Source of the DNA: Ornithodoros turicata
Taxonomy: Eukaryota; Arthropoda; Arachnida; Ixodida; Argasidae
NCBI RefSeq assembly: GCF_037126465.1
Contig: NC_088203.1
Span: forward strand, 102,796,668 to 102,860,667
Direction: 5' to 3'
Length of the DNA stretch: 64,000 nucleotides
The translations under genes and the position numbers were made by a program. The notes below the pieces were generated by a model. That model was not told the DNA's origin. It worked only from the letters and a program-made list of their open reading frames with translations, and made no database searches. Shown piece by piece: positions 13,301-22,100 of this stretch; position 1 is the first letter of the stretch, and each line of letters opens with the position of its first letter.

Positions 13301-16300
13301 CGTCCAGTAACTCCAAATTTTGTTTTCATTTTGGGCTCTGAAAATAATGGCCAGTCCCTGAGCAGGATGTAACAGGACCTATACGATGACTGAACGTATA
13401 GATAGTAAAGTATGGTACCGTAACGTTGGACCTGAAATGCACATGTGTAACACGCAGTGTCGCTGTGGACCACTGCTGTGTCGGCAATAACAAACAAAAG
13501 TACATTTGTGTCATTCGAGAATCGTAAGGATGTTCTTGCAAAACTCATGACAATCTGCTCAAAATTCGAACCGACATTTTGCGCTGCAGAAACCGAACCA
13601 ATATGCCTGAACCTGAATCCAAACCGAACCGAAAAAAAAATAACGGTTCCGATCCCTGGTTGAACTCGACGGACTTGGATGCGTGCGTTATCTGCTCGTC
13701 CTTGGTTTGTAAAACGGCTCCCTTTCTTTCTTTTTTGTTGTCATTGAGCTATCCGCTATTTTGTAGTAGTCTATACGTACGCTAAATATTTGTGTGCTAT
13801 ATGTGTTATATTATGTGCGAGAGAGAGAATCTCGATGTAACAAGGCTGAAAATTTAGAAATGCATTATGTGAATAAGAAGCAATCATATACAGTATGCTA
13901 CATTCGCTACAGCAAGAACACTACCTTTTCGTCAAGGAATATTGTTGCTTTCAGTGAGCATGCCGTCGGCTTTGCAGGAACCTGACAGCAGGAGACAGCA
14001 GCAAATCCCAACAAATCAGGGCAGATAACGATATCATTCGAGATTATGGTTTGCTAGGAGCGTGCTATGCGGTGAAACGAGTGCCAATCGTGAACTGGGA
14101 ATGACAGGGAACCCCCATAATAGAATGTAACTATTAATTCGTCAGCGATCAGTCAAGCGATTCAACACTTACCCCTGTGGATATGATTTGTTGTACTACA
14201 CTCTTAAAAATGAACCTCACCGCATAGCACGCTCCTACACTCTTAAAAATGAACTTCACCACATAGCACGATCCTAGCCAACCATCACCCCGAATGACAA
14301 CGTTCTCGCTCTAGATTTGTTGAAAACGGGAGGAGGAGCCTATTTTGTGCCGTGCATAATGGGCACAAAATAGGCTCCTCCTCCCGTTTTCAACAAATCA
14401 GGGGGTGAGAACGTTGTCATTCGGGGTGATGGTTGGCTAGGATCGTGCTATGTGGTGAAGTTCATTTCTAGGAGTGTAGCCAACCATTATCTCGAATGAT
14501 ACCTTTATCTGCACTGATTTGTTGAAAACGAGAGGCGTACGCCTTTTTTGTGACTTACGCTGTTCATAATTGTCACAGAAAAGGCGTACGCCTCCCGTTT
14601 TCAACAAACCAGGGCAAATATCATTCGAGACGATGGTTGGCTAGGAACGTGCTATGCGGTGAAGTTCATTTTTAAGAGTGTAGCATTACCTTCACGATAG
14701 GAAGCATACACCCTCGTGACTATTAAATTTTCGACTTTTTTTTTCTTTTCTCAAATGTAGCTCTGCTATGATCCCAATGATAAAGACTTCTCTACCAAGA
14801 GGTTCGTTGTCTACCACTGTCAGGGTGGACAGGACATCATCGACCAGACGAGAGTGTTACGGTTGTTGCGTGCATATGACGACTGGGTGCTCGCCGTTGA
14901 CACAAATGTCACAATGAGAGTTAAGGTACGTACGCCACCTTGTTTGACTGTACCGGAGCGTTATGGGTCGCTGGGGGGGGGGGGGGGGACGATTAGAGCA
15001 CGGTCTTTCAGGGCCGTGTGCTCATTTTGTGTGTGTGTGTGAGTAACGTACCCCTGTAACCTGTTGCTCAGGGGCTCATATGTTAGCTATAACACTGACT
15101 GGGGTATTCCCACTACAAATCTCTTTTAGGAATCTACGAGGTCCTCTTCCTGCATTTGGTTATGGTCTCTAGCACTTCCGCATGAGTCACTTCAGTCTTA
15201 CCGTATACAAATATGCATGCGAGAAAGCGGCAGTATAGCATTGCTTTGCGGATTTGGCTTGCGGAGAGGAACGAATATTTGTTTGCAGATAAATGCACTG
15301 AAGGGAAAATACTACTGTAATCCAAATTTCGCACTTTGCATATGCTATGTGCCGAAGGTCTAATCACGTCGGTTATGTGTCTGCAGAATACTACCACTGT
15401 ACTTTTCTCTATCACTTTCCCGACACACCAGCGGCATGGCCGAGTGGGCTAAGGCGTCCGCTCGTTGGCGGTAACCAAGGTCGTGCTGTAGACTGGGAGG
15501 TGGTGGGTTCGAATCCTACCACCGGCTGTGCTAGCTGTCTGAGGTTTTCCCTGGGTTTTCCGAAGACTTTCCAGACGAATGTCGGCACAGTTCCCCCTGA
15601 AGTCGGCCCAGGACGCATACTAATCCCCCTGTCCCCCCACTCCTTCCTGCTGTCCTCTCTCCATCTGTCCACATCTGTACGCCGCTCATAGCCACAGTTG
15701 CTTCGCGGCGCTAACACGCAATTAAAAAAAAAACTTTCCCGACAGGTACTCAGCTTAGACTACAGACTGATAAAAATGGAAAAATATTCGTGTTCGACGA
15801 AGCGTTTTATTTTCACAATTTTGCAATTTTTCTATTGCCTTTGCCATGGCAGACAACATGGCGGTTTGAAGGCTGCAAGGAGTGCTGTTGGTTTTCAGCG
15901 TTTTTTTGTTTTGTTTTTTTTTCACCATGCGGTGAAACGTGATGAACTGAATTCAAGTGCACATTGCCCTATAGTACTGCATGTCGTATACCGGCATGGC
16001 GTCAGGTACTTGGCACAGGTCCGAGGTACGCTGCCAATCGCTGATAGCTGCACTAATAACTGTTATACGAAGAGGGAGTGGAGGAAGAATTCTGTAGTAC
16101 CTTTCCTGCATACTGCTTTGCTCGGCTGTACATTTCCCACATGGGTGGTGCAGCTATCAGGTGATAGCAAATCTGCTTCGCAATTTCCAGGTTCACCTGT
16201 TTGTATAGGCGGGGATAGAGCACCTCCACCAGGGGGGTGCTGAAATGTACAGCTCGACTGAAATGTACAGCCAAGCAAAAGATCTTATTGACAATCAGCG

Positions 16301-16969
16301 TGAACTTCCGGAATAAAGAGCTACAACAGGTGTAGACAACAGGTGTAGCATGAGACAACGAACTCCGTTCCGAAAAGATCTGGTCCGTCGTACACAGGCG
16401 TAGAGGATCAAAGTAGGTATATCGAGCTAGGGGAAGGTGGAGCAAATCGGTTATAGTAACGTTGAAGAATTATTTCGACCATGTTAATGCGCATGGGCAT
16501 GCAAAATTATACGTTACTTCAGAAGTATAGAAACACAGCACGAGCGCGTAAGTGTAACGTAGTGTGCAATAGCGTAGTGCAAGTCTTCTTATGATCAAGG
16601 ACGCCAGATGAGGTAACGGAATTTCGGAGTATAATATATGTGTAGCGCGCGCTACATTGCGCCGCCACCAGTTGAACATTGTAACCGAGCTGGGGGGGAT
16701 ATACGGAGGTACATAGCAGATATATGGAGGTACATACTACTACATTATTTCAGATGTGCAAGGCAAGACAACAGGGCTTTCACGGTGGCTACGTCATGTT
16801 CGGCTTGCAGGACATTATCTACAAGGGTGTTCTAGAAGGGAACTCTTGCAATGACACCTACAGCGATGGCTACAGGGATATTCGCCACGTCAAGGAATAC
16901 CTGAACGACAATTTTCGTGTGTGCCCAACACTACAAAATTGGAGGAAACGTTCCGGCGACTGTTCGTGA
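1376..16969 (+). CDS. Gene 1: predicted type II membrane glycoprotein with Met-Ser-Gly tail and Thr-rich stalk (12 of 13 exons in window)
   Basis: No named family is recognised with certainty. The coding exons are 1376-1447, 1508-1543, 2635-2641, 2704-2783, 5417-5701, 5771-5960, 10676-10835, 11592-11734, 11796-11925, 12139-12330, 14761-14925 and 16754-16969. All have AG/GT borders and join in one open frame. With an ATGG first exon upstream of the window, as in genes 2 and 3, the product is 559 aa. In order it has a MAESQ-type start with Met-Ser-Gly repeats (to about residue 28), GQDKG, a KSKR patch, a hydrophobic helix (about 47-65), an acidic Gly-rich linker, 36 Thr, Ser, 14 Thr (about 108-158), and then an ectodomain with the Cys motifs PPDGLC, NCHETG, VCKWSG, LCYD, SCND and RVCP. 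The sequon NVT in the 14761-14925 exon is conserved. A GH18-like fold is possible by analogy only. The stop at 16967 is followed directly by AATAAA. The introns are crowded with transposons. Confidence 0.78.
1616..1864. mobile_element. Palindromic MITE, subfamily A
   Basis: The element starts CACTCTTAGAAATG and ends CATTTTTAAGAGTG. Its two halves, of about 110 bp, are inverted copies (TTGTTGAAAACGG on one side, CCGTTTTCAACAA on the other). The left flank ends TA; the right flank has lost its TA. It lies in intron 2 of gene 1, downstream of the 36-nt exon. Confidence 0.85.
2129..2382. mobile_element. Palindromic MITE, subfamily A
   Basis: Same inverted arms as 1616-1864, with ends CACTCTTAAAAATG and CATTTTTAAGAGAGTG. 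It lies about 260 bp after the first copy in the same intron. A run of 17 C precedes it near 2018-2034. Confidence 0.85.
2635..2641 (+). CDS. 7-nt micro-exon of gene 1
   Basis: GTGAAGA lies between TTTTCCAG and GTAAGT. It takes the reading frame from phase 1 to phase 2, exactly as the equivalents at 23050-23056 (GTGATGA) and 50208-50214 (GCAATGA) do. Without it the Met-Ser-Gly exons cannot be joined in frame to the transmembrane exon. Confidence 0.7.
2784..4334. other. Enlarged part of gene 1 intron; no recognised gene
   Basis: The corresponding gene 2 intron is only 334 bp. Shared intron sequence is visible at about 2784-2938 and again near 4236 and 5300-5416, so about 2940-4235 is extra. 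That stretch contains several GCCGCCATCTT-like and CCGCCATTTGC motifs, but no protein homology or terminal repeats that I can define. Confidence 0.4.
4335..5205 (+). mobile_element. Interspersed repeat with GTTAC-rich ends, forward copy
   Basis: The ends carry many GAGTTAC/GTAACT motifs. The interior matches the reverse complement of about 30552-31428, including a stretch reading GTQTSPSDLF in one frame and RGTQPSPSDLF in the other copy. It is absent from the equivalent introns of genes 2 and 3. It is probably a non-autonomous DNA transposon; the superfamily is not determined. Confidence 0.6.
5533..5691 (+). repeat. Coding Thr-codon repeat (50 Thr) in gene 1
   Basis: ACN codons run almost unbroken: 36 Thr, one Ser, 14 Thr. 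Wobble bases are mixed (ACG, ACA, ACC, ACT), so this is more than a pure triplet slip product. It forms the mucin-like stalk just outside the membrane. The paralogues have about 13 and 21 Thr, so the tract length is unstable. Confidence 0.85.
6383..6631. mobile_element. Palindromic MITE, subfamily A
   Basis: The ends are CACTCTTAAAAATG and CATTTTTAAGAGTG, with inverted arms. It lies just upstream of the decayed gypsy element in the gene 1 intron. Confidence 0.85.
6700..10310 (+). mobile_element. Decayed Ty3/gypsy retrotransposon (RT, RNase H and integrase relics)
   Basis: Reading frames broken by stops and frameshifts still show the order of a gypsy pol. About 7190-7280 resembles the RT N terminus (VPIPLQPA..). 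About 8217-8420 has GRFQLLRL and LDGVVCDMDEA, matching the GRYQFLRLPFG...LDGVVCYIDDV region. About 8640-9120 has SADSAKTEAI and AFQDIKAALSKT, the RNase H linker. About 9590-10000 has VVDFYSRFLK, the relic of SDNGPQF, YYPQSNKKPKG and ELLMGR, the integrase. A MITE has inserted at 7588. No LTRs were identified. It is specific to the gene 1 intron. Confidence 0.75.
7588..7813. mobile_element. Palindromic MITE, subfamily B, with TA target duplication
   Basis: Inverted arms enclose a short centre at the GGCCATTATGCACGG region. It is flanked by TA (7586-7587 and 7814-7815) and inserted inside the decayed gypsy element. The inner arm (GGAGGAGCAGCC, AACGTTCTCGCC) differs from subfamily A. Confidence 0.85.
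12405..12475. repeat. hAT-like MITE fragment
   Basis: CAGTGCTTCCCAAACTG followed by GCGACCCCAAGGGG resembles the ends of hAT non-autonomous elements, with an inverted CAGTTTGGGGTCGC about 45 bp later. There is no full copy or clear target duplication. Confidence 0.3.
12476..14007. other. Gene 1 intron between the 12139 and 14761 exons; no gene seen
   Basis: This is AT-rich single-copy sequence. A short duplicated CCAAACCGAACCG-type tract lies near 13570-13640. I see no protein similarity, splice-bounded exon or terminal repeats. Confidence 0.4.
14008..14075. mobile_element. Half copy of palindromic MITE, subfamily A
   Basis: Only the right arm is present (CAACAAATCAGGGCAG to GCTATGCGGTGAAA), cut before the terminal motif. 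Confidence 0.65.
14199..14680. mobile_element. Palindromic MITE, subfamily A, interrupted by a subfamily B copy
   Basis: The outer element is flanked by TA (14197-14198 and 14681-14682). It is split after GCACGCTCC and resumes at GCCAACCATTATC. The interrupting element lies between two copies of TA at 14236-14237 and 14477-14478. Confidence 0.88.
14238..14476. mobile_element. Palindromic MITE, subfamily B, nested
   Basis: Full inverted-arm element with ends CACTCTTAAAAATG and CATTTCTAGGAGTG. It duplicated the TA of the host MITE, which shows directly that insertion targets TA and that B was active after A. Confidence 0.88.
15426..15732 (+). mobile_element. tRNA-derived SINE (serine-tRNA-like head) with 12-bp target duplication
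   Basis: The head has an A box (TGGCCGAGTGGGC) and a perfect B box (GGTTCGAATCC), followed by a tRNA-unrelated body and an A-rich tail. The direct repeat ACTTTCCCGACA flanks it at 15414-15425 and 15733-15744. The variable head and extra body show it is a SINE rather than a functional tRNA gene. It resembles the Ruka type known from ticks. Confidence 0.85.
16117..16278. repeat. Small foldback repeat
   Basis: TTTGCTCGGCTGTACATTTC at the left is matched, with one mismatch, by its reverse complement at the right. An extra ACTGAAATGTACAG copy lies just inside. This is a possible MITE in the last intron of gene 1. Confidence 0.45.
16641..16656. repeat. Perfect 16-bp palindrome conserved in two duplicons
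   Basis: TGTAGCGCGCGCTACA lies about 100 bp upstream of the last exon of gene 1. The identical palindrome is at 32807-32822 before the last exon of gene 2. It has no known role. Confidence 0.4.
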
Positions 16970-16975
16970 AATAAA
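16970..16975 (+). terminator. Polyadenylation signal of gene 1
   Basis: AATAAA begins one base after the stop codon. The same arrangement is found at gene 3 and is missing from gene 2. Confidence 0.55.
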
Positions 16976-17223
16976 TTCCGGCCCTGACGATCATTTTTGA
17001 CACCTGCGAAACATGATAGGAACCCTTGGAGTGTTTGGCTAGAGGAATATAAAATATATTGTTACAAGGACTACGACGGACAACTTCTTGTGGACTAAGG
17101 TTATGGACGGAAACCTTGTAACAATATAAAATCGTAAAAAATCGTTTTTGTTTCATCGTTCTTGGTATGAAAGCAATGCATCGAATGCAGATTTTAAAAA
17201 ATGAGCATTTTATTAGGGATCAC

Positions 17224-17902
17224 ATGGTAAAAAAGCCGCATTAATTTAGTCAAATTAATGATAATTGACCGGGATATCCAGAAGCTATCCCATCGGAAAA
17301 AATAGCCGAACATCATGCTCTACGGATGTCTCACAGAATAGCGCACGATCAATTTTTCAGCGCAATCTTTGTCAATCCGACGAAAGGAGGTTGGAAACGC
17401 AGCCCTCCCCGACATCGCAGAAAGAGAGAAAACAGGCACGGCTTATCACGTCCGACTTTCGCTGGGATAATGCTTTCCCTCCCCCAATTTTAGGAACTGT
17501 TACTCTTTCTATTATCACTCTGTGGGCTGGTTACAGAACCTCCTTTGTCGCATGAGAGCGATTGCGCTCAAAAAGTCATCGCGCGCTATGGTCCGGTGCT
17601 CCGAAAAGCATGATATTCGGCTATTTTTTCCGATGGGATAGCTTGTGAATATCACTGTGAATTATCATGAATTTGAGTGAGTTCGGTACGCTCTTCATAT
17701 TGGTTGGGTAAAAAAGTGACTTACTTTGCAAATTTCCGGGTTCAGTTCGCAAATATTTACATAATTAAACTTGGAGTACATGACATTCACATTAGGAGGT
17801 GGCAAAAACCTAATAAGAACAAATGCTGTTGACCGCATGATTCTAGGTGGCGTAGATTTTTAATTATAATTCAATGACACGTTTTCTGGGACACCCTGTA
17901 TA
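17224..17902. mobile_element. DNA transposon remnant with long inverted repeats
   Basis: About 68 bp at 17252-17319 is inverted at about 17605-17675 (GCTATCCCATCGGAAAA and its complement). The right side runs to GGGACACCCTGTATA, a terminal motif typical of some arthropod DNA elements. The flanking host sequence continues as in duplicon 2. No transposase remains. Confidence 0.5.
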
Positions 17903-18496
17903 GGAAAGGCTGCTACAGGGAATGATCACGTAATGTGCCTCGTCAGGATGTCGTGGGTACGGCTTCGTTGCCATTTCTTGCCCGCATTACTTTGCCAGCT
18001 TAGTCAGCTTTACTGTATCTATGGCTTACAGGCTGTGGCCTTATTGTGACGCTTGATCCAACCATCAACGCTCTCGTTGGCCTTTGCCACAGATTTAAAG
18101 GGGTTGAGACACTTTCATAGATGTGGTTCATATTACATCATAGACGCGTTGTACTGTAGGCCAGAATAGTGAAGTAAAAAAGAACCCTACGTGTCTTACT
18201 TCTCGAGATACAAGCCCTCGGACACACTCCCGAGTAAATCGCGGACGTCAGAGAGCTCAGAGTTACGTCCATTCCTATTGGTTGCCGTGAGCACGTGACT
18301 TCTCGCTCGCTGCATGACTGGCAGCGGCGTGCGCTGTGATGTGAGAGCCGCATGAGTCTCGGCATTCGCTGTCTCCGCTTCTATTACCCTATTCGCTGTG
18401 AAACTTTCAGGGCAGGTTCACATTGGTGCAAAGAACCGCCTCTTACGTGTATCTGGGATAATGTAGGATGACTTGTCTCAACCCCTCTAACGGGAA

Positions 18497-18795
18497 ATGT
18501 CGCACATGGCTAATATAACTACGAGATATCTCTTAGGCCCATCATCTTCTGGAGGTAATACGAGGATCATTGTATGCATTGATCATCATACGCGCTACAC
18601 CAAAACAGCAGCCTCATCGACGGCACCAGACGTTGTCAGTTTCCCCAAAAGAACACATATTTGCCCCTGGAGCGGAAGTGACGTCTACTAGATGTGTTCC
18701 CGCTTTCTACCCAGACCGTTCAGTATATGCTCTGATATATGAAACTCCTGCATTCATCATCTCAAAATAAAGTTGTTGTTGTTGTTGTTGTTGCG
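18497..18795 (+). pseudogene. Old gypsy integrase relic, duplicon 1 copy
   Basis: The frame reads GPSSSGG, then IIVCIDHHTRYTKTAA, matching the integrase segment usually seen as IIVxIDHLTRYAETAA. It decays within 60 codons and ends near AATAAAG(TTG)n. The same relic occurs at about 36470-36860 and 63170-63560, so it predates the gene duplications. Confidence 0.6.
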
Positions 18796-18839
18796 AGAAA
18801 TATTTGACGCAATATTTACAGCTGAACTTATCTTGCAAT

Positions 18840-19142
18840 AAGTTCGTGTGTTTTTGCATTGACAGTAAGGCAGCGCATCATTACTACTATTACTGATTTT
18901 CATTATCAAGTGTTTTGGAGCACCCGGCTATTGTGTTTTGTAGGAACCACTATCTCCATATTTTTCTTTCCTAACTCAAACTCCAACTATTGCTACTATT
19001 ACTACATCATTACTATCATTACTACCATATTACTACCGTCATCAGCAGCACGCGCATGGTACCAAAGCCCGTGCAGAAGCAGAAGCAGTGTTTCGTTCAC
19101 CCGTTCGGTTGCTCACTCCTTCACCGCCGGATAACATCCATT
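18840..19142 (+). promoter_or_regulatory. Conserved 5' flank and probable promoter/5' UTR of gene 2
   Basis: This block is conserved upstream of the start exons of genes 3 and 4 (36890-38454 with a LINE inside it, and 63590-63902). It has a pyrimidine/CTA-rich tract, then CACGCGCATGGTAC, GAAGCAG repeats and GTTCGGTTGCTCACTCC about 50 bp before the ATG. I see no clear TATA box. Its conservation as a unit next to each start codon suggests promoter plus 5' UTR; the transcription start is not visible from sequence. Confidence 0.45.
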
Positions 19143-22100
19143 ATGGGTAAGCAGTGTTTTCGTCCTTTGCAACCATTGGTCAACTTTCAAGTAGTGTAGT
19201 CTGAATGTGGTTCAGGAGTGAAATTAGGTGGTTGGTGGTTAGGTGGTGACATGGTTGGTGGTTCGGTTTTGACAACTATTACTTGTGTGGCCAAGTACCT
19301 GCTAGCTGGAAAGTTCACCTCACCTGCAATTAGCTATCCTGTGGACCAAGGGCACTTGACCACAGAACAGACGGAAGATTTTCAGGCACTGTCACCCTAG
19401 CATGGCGTAACGCTTCCCTCGCCTTTGTTGGGCAGCAGGTACAGACTGTCCCACGTAACGGCCGCCAAGCTCTCAAAAAAAGGAAAGGGTACATTGTTGT
19501 TAAGACTCGCCGAAGCTGATAGCTAATTAGTATAAACGAAAATGCTGGCTGATTACTTAAAATTAATTTAACGAACTTTTTTTGTGACCTGAAAGTCACA
19601 AGTGTCAATGAAAAGGTTATTTTATTTTATTTTTTCTTCAAATCAGATCAAGTTAACACATTCTCGAATAAGGTATCCTGAACGCGGTACCCTTTACGGG
19701 TTTTTTCGCCAAGAGAGAGAGAGAGAGCCCGACAGTACCACGTGACTGTCTGCGCGAACGTCTAGCCAGTCTAGCACGCATCGACCTTCGAACGAAACCA
19801 AGCGTTTGCAACAGCAATCGGATGTCCACCTTTCACTACATGCTCTGCATGACAGGGCTTGTTGTGCATGGCTTGTCCTTGCCGTATAACTATGGTGAGT
19901 TAAAATGGTAAAACGGCAGTTTCCAGAGAGCCGCCATCTTTCCTGACGACACCTGCACTGTTAAAACAGAACTTCGCTTCTAGCTAACCACCGGCTGGAA
20001 TGATATGATTCTGTCTCCTGTTTTGTCGAAAACAGGAGGAGGAGCCTATTTCGGACATGCATAAAGTGTCCCAGATAGACTCCTCCTCCAATTTTCATCG
20101 AATCCGAAGAAAAGATAATATCATTTGGGTTGTTGGTTGGCTAGAAGCGTGCTATGCGGGGAAGTTCTGTTTTAACGGTGCGGTAGCCGTTATAGCAGGG
20201 TGGCGGCGTCCTGGCCGCGCCGCAACCAGTACACTCTACAAACAGAACTTCGCCGCATAGCATGCTGTGCTCCATCCATTGCTAAGAATGATAGGGTCGT
20301 CGCTTCTGATTCGAAGAGAGAGGTGGGCGCCTGCCTTTTTTGTGGCAATTTAGGTATATGATAATTGCCACAAAAAGGGGGTACGCCCACATATAATAAC
20401 CCTATCGTTCTTGGCAATGGTTGGCGCACAGAGTACCATGTGGTGAAGTGCTGTTTTTAGAGTGTACGGCAGTTTACAGAGAGCAGCCACCACGCTTGAC
20501 GTCACCCGGTCGCTCTTACAGCAGAGTGGGTAGCGTCATGGACGCGTCCAGTGATATGTGCCGCAACCAATACGGCGGTTTTCTACAGAGCAGCCATCTT
20601 GGTTGACGTCACCCGGTCGCCATTACAGTAGGGTGTGGGCCGTCATGGACGCGCCCAGTGATATGCGCCGCAACCAATACGGCGGTTTCCTACAGAGTAG
20701 CCATCTTGGTTGACGTCACCCGGTCGCCATTACAGTAGGGTGTGGGCCGTCATGGACGCGCCCAGTGATATGCGCCGCAACCAATACGGCGGTTTCCTAC
20801 AGAGTAGCCATCTTGGTTGACGTCACCCGGTCGCCATTACAGTAGGGTGTGGGCCGTCATGGACGCGCCCAGTGATATGCGCCGCAACCAATACGGCGGT
20901 TTCCTACAGAGTAGCCATCTTGGTTGACGTCACCCGGTCGCCATTACAGTAGGGTGTGGGCCGTCATGGACGCGCCCAGTGATATGCGCCGCAACCAATA
21001 CGGCGGTTTCCTACAGAGTAGCCATCTTGGTTGACGTCACCCGGTCGCCATTACAGCAGGGTGGGGGCGTCATGAACGCGCACGTCATCCACTGCTGTTA
21101 ATCCCAGGGCTAACCTGGGCCTGTCTTGCAGAGCATGTAGAGATAGGGTGGACATCGTTGCTGTACACAACCTGTCCACTCGCAGTTTTCTTCTCCGGTC
21201 GACAAGTTAGGATTGGCTTATCAGTATAAACGGAATGTTATCAGCTGCGGCGGCGAAACATGCAGTTTGTTTCGAATATAGCTTTGTTTTTTTTTATTTT
21301 TATCTTGGCCATCGTTAGTCGTTACGTGGGACACCCTATGCATGTGAACACTTGCGGCTCATGAACCTCAACAACAGCAAACTGGCATTGCGTGCACTTC
21401 GGTAAGATAACAATGTGACAAATAGGAGGATTAAGATGTACTCGTCTTTATTCTCACACTGAGGTTACAAACTTAGAGCAGCAACTTCTCCGGGCGTCAT
21501 ATCCGGGAAACAGGAGAGGAACAGGGGGAGAGGGAAAAATAACATTACCTATGCAAGCTAGCAAGCTCGAAAGCATCAATGTTAATAAAGTCAGCTTGCA
21601 CTTTCTCTCTTGCTTTTTTTTCTTTTCCTCTAAGTACTGTAAGCAGTGGTAACAGCGCAGTGTGTAAAGGGCAGATAATTTCAGCGCAGCTGATCATTGT
21701 CATACAATAATAATTGTTGAAGAATCGTTCTCGAATCGTTTTTCATATCTCCAATACATATATATCCGATTTGGACGATCAGTTTATTTATATCTCTTGC
21801 TGAGTCTAGTGGAGTGTCCAGCTCCACATAACTACACCGCTCTTCTTTATTTTCTTTTCCTTTTTTGCTTTATTTTGTCTGTATATGAAGTGGAGTCATG
21901 TATCGTACACACACACCCGTCCGGCTCCACATACACCTTTTTACACTTTTCATTTACACTTTTACACTGTTTTATTTTGTCTGTATATGATGTATTTGGT
22001 GGTATTTTGTGGTAATTACTTTCGCGCGGCCCTTCAGGACATGTCTTGTGGAGGTCTAAGTGGGTGGTCTAAGGAGTGGCAAGGGTAGGTGAGGTAAATG

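Larger units (their letters stand above)
19912..21090. repeat. 107-bp minisatellite in intron 1 of gene 2
   Basis: The anchor TGATATG...GCCGCAACC recurs at 20552, 20659, 20766, 20873 and 20980, exactly 107 bp apart. Each unit carries CCAAT (AACCAATACGGC), GCCATCTTG and the palindrome TGACGTCA. The first, more diverged monomers are interrupted by the two MITEs at 19956 and 20232. It is related to the larger array in intron 1 of gene 3. Confidence 0.88.

Noticed and set aside
15426..15520. tRNA-Ser gene
   Set aside because: A and B boxes are present, but the unit is followed by a SINE body and A tail and is flanked by a 12-bp target duplication.
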